From: a bacterium
Lineage (GTDB): Bacteria > Myxococcota_A > Bradymonadia > UBA7976 > UBA1532
Direction: 5' to 3'
Length of the DNA: 6,193 bases
Assembly: GCA_030424955.1 (NCBI GenBank)
Contig: JAUHVS010000381.1
Location: forward strand, 1-6,193
The notes beneath the pieces are model-generated. The model saw only the letters and a list, made by a program, of their open reading frames with translations, was not told where the DNA came from and searched no databases. The position numbers were made by a program, and so were the translations under genes. Shown here piece after piece: positions 5,481 to 6,193 of this stretch (within the stretch, counting starts at the first letter, position 1; each line of letters starts with the position of its first letter).

Positions 5481-6193
5481 GGGGCCGGGGGCCACCGACG
5501 CGTCGAGCCCCCCGGGGGCCGGCGCGCTGGGCGGCGCGCCCGTCGCCTCGCCCACGGGCCCCGGCGCCACGGAGGCGTCCTGCGGCCCAGCGGGGGGCGC
5601 TGGCGGCGCCGGCGCCTCGGCCGGGTCCAGCTTGAAGGTCATGGGGTAGTTCACCGTGATGTCGCTGTTGGGGGACTCGAAGCCCAGCCCCTGCAGGGCG
5701 TTCATCACGCAGCCCTCCATGGCGGGGTGGTCCAGGCCCGCGCCCAGCAGGCCCGGGTCGCGGATCACCGCCGGCCCGCCCTCGGGGCCCGGCGCGATGG
5801 TGAAGCGGGTGACGATCTTGCCCTGGGGCGCCTGGCCGGTCTTGGCCCAGCCCGCGTAGCACTCGCGGATGGCGCCCATGCGGTCGGCCATCGCGGCCCG
5901 GATGCCGTCGGCGTCCGCGGCGTACTGGATGGCGGGCGTCGGCGGCAGGGCGTCGCCCTCGGCCCAGCCCTCGGGCACCCCGGCGTCCCCATAGACGGGC
6001 GACGCGCCCTCGGGGTCGGGCTCGGCCGCCGTGGGCCGCCCGGCGGGCGCCGCGCCCAGGGCGCTCGGCCGGCCGGCCAGCGCTGCCGGGCCACGGGGCC
6101 GCAGCGGCCGCCCCGAGGGGCCGAGCGCTGGCAGCGGCGCAGGGGTCGCCGCGGCCGGCTCGGCCGCCAGCGGCGCAGACGCGGGCTGCGACG
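5478..6193 (-). CDS. Second AgmX/PglI-type domain protein, 5' partial
   Basis: Read on the minus strand, this frame is open from the right edge to the TGA at 5480-5478, with no stop and no ATG or GTG before the GTG at 5978. The gene therefore probably starts outside the window, although GTG 5978 has a GGGGA 7 bases upstream and cannot be excluded. From that GTG (166 residues), 1-15 are linker and about 20-117 form an AgmX/PglI-like domain: IRECY with Cys40, QGKIVTRFTIAP (52-63), HPAMEGCVMNALQGLGFE with Cys90, and a final VNYPMTFKL strand. It aligns by eye with the C-terminal domain of the left-edge protein (GCYEKAL, SGKLTVEWRISP, DPAVASCVLGIIRGTRFP, IAYPFIF). Upstream of 5978 the frame encodes about 70 Pro/Ala/Gly-rich residues, which could be a periplasmic stalk. 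Unusually, a Pro/Ala-rich tail of nearly 50 residues follows the domain. A TonB-like or envelope structural role is an inference. Confidence 0.75.
   Translation of the reverse strand, partial: SQPASAPLAAEPAAATPAPLPALGPSGRPLRPRGPAALAGRPSALGAAPAGRPTAAEPDPEGASPVYGDAGVPEGWAEGDALPPTPAIQYAADADGIRAAMADRMGAIRECYAGWAKTGQAPQGKIVTRFTIAPGPEGGPAVIRDPGLLGAGLDHPAMEGCVMNALQGLGFESPNSDITVNYPMTFKLDPAEAPAPPAPPAGPQDASVAPGPVGEATGAPPSAPAPGGLDASVAPGP

Noticed and set aside
5194..5862. A 222-residue minus-strand frame overlapping the GNAT gene and the right-edge gene
   Set aside because: It is a frame-shifted shadow of the AgmX-like gene, Gly/Arg/Pro-rich, and runs antisense through a clear GNAT domain.

Overview
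The window is very GC-rich, with third codon positions almost always G or C. It encodes protein types that are common in Myxococcota and related former Deltaproteobacteria: two proteins ending in AgmX/PglI-type (TonB-like) domains, and a lipoprotein with an Asp/Ala/Gly-rich linker behind its lipobox. This assignment rests on protein style only; there is no rRNA or other phylogenetic marker here.

Layout from left to right. (1) A plus-strand gene, open at the left edge and ending at 1835, encodes a single-pass membrane protein. It has a cytoplasmic tail with repeated (E/D)PTR motifs, a beta-rich domain, one membrane segment, a Pro/Lys-rich stalk and a C-terminal AgmX/PglI domain. A 14-bp tandem repeat spans its stop codon. 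(2) At 1924-3177 a lipoprotein alpha/beta hydrolase has a clear Ser-Asp-His triad. (3) At 3268-4932 fhs encodes formate-tetrahydrofolate ligase, complete at 554 residues. (4) At 4929-5459 a GNAT acetyltransferase overlaps fhs by 4 bases, so the two are probably translated together. (5) A minus-strand gene, 5478 to the right edge, encodes a second, more divergent AgmX/PglI-type domain with a Pro/Ala-rich tail. It is open at the right edge and convergent with the GNAT gene, with only 18 bp between the two stop codons.

Apart from the fhs/GNAT pair, the genes do not form an obvious single pathway. The envelope proteins (two AgmX-like proteins and a lipoprotein hydrolase) sit around a one-carbon metabolism enzyme. 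I find no CRISPR array, transposase, tRNA, rRNA, phage gene or recognisable defence system. I do not see convincing evidence of a new multi-gene system. The points most worth checking are the (E/D)PTR motif array in the left protein, the paired cysteine differences between the two AgmX-like domains, and the fhs/GNAT coupling.
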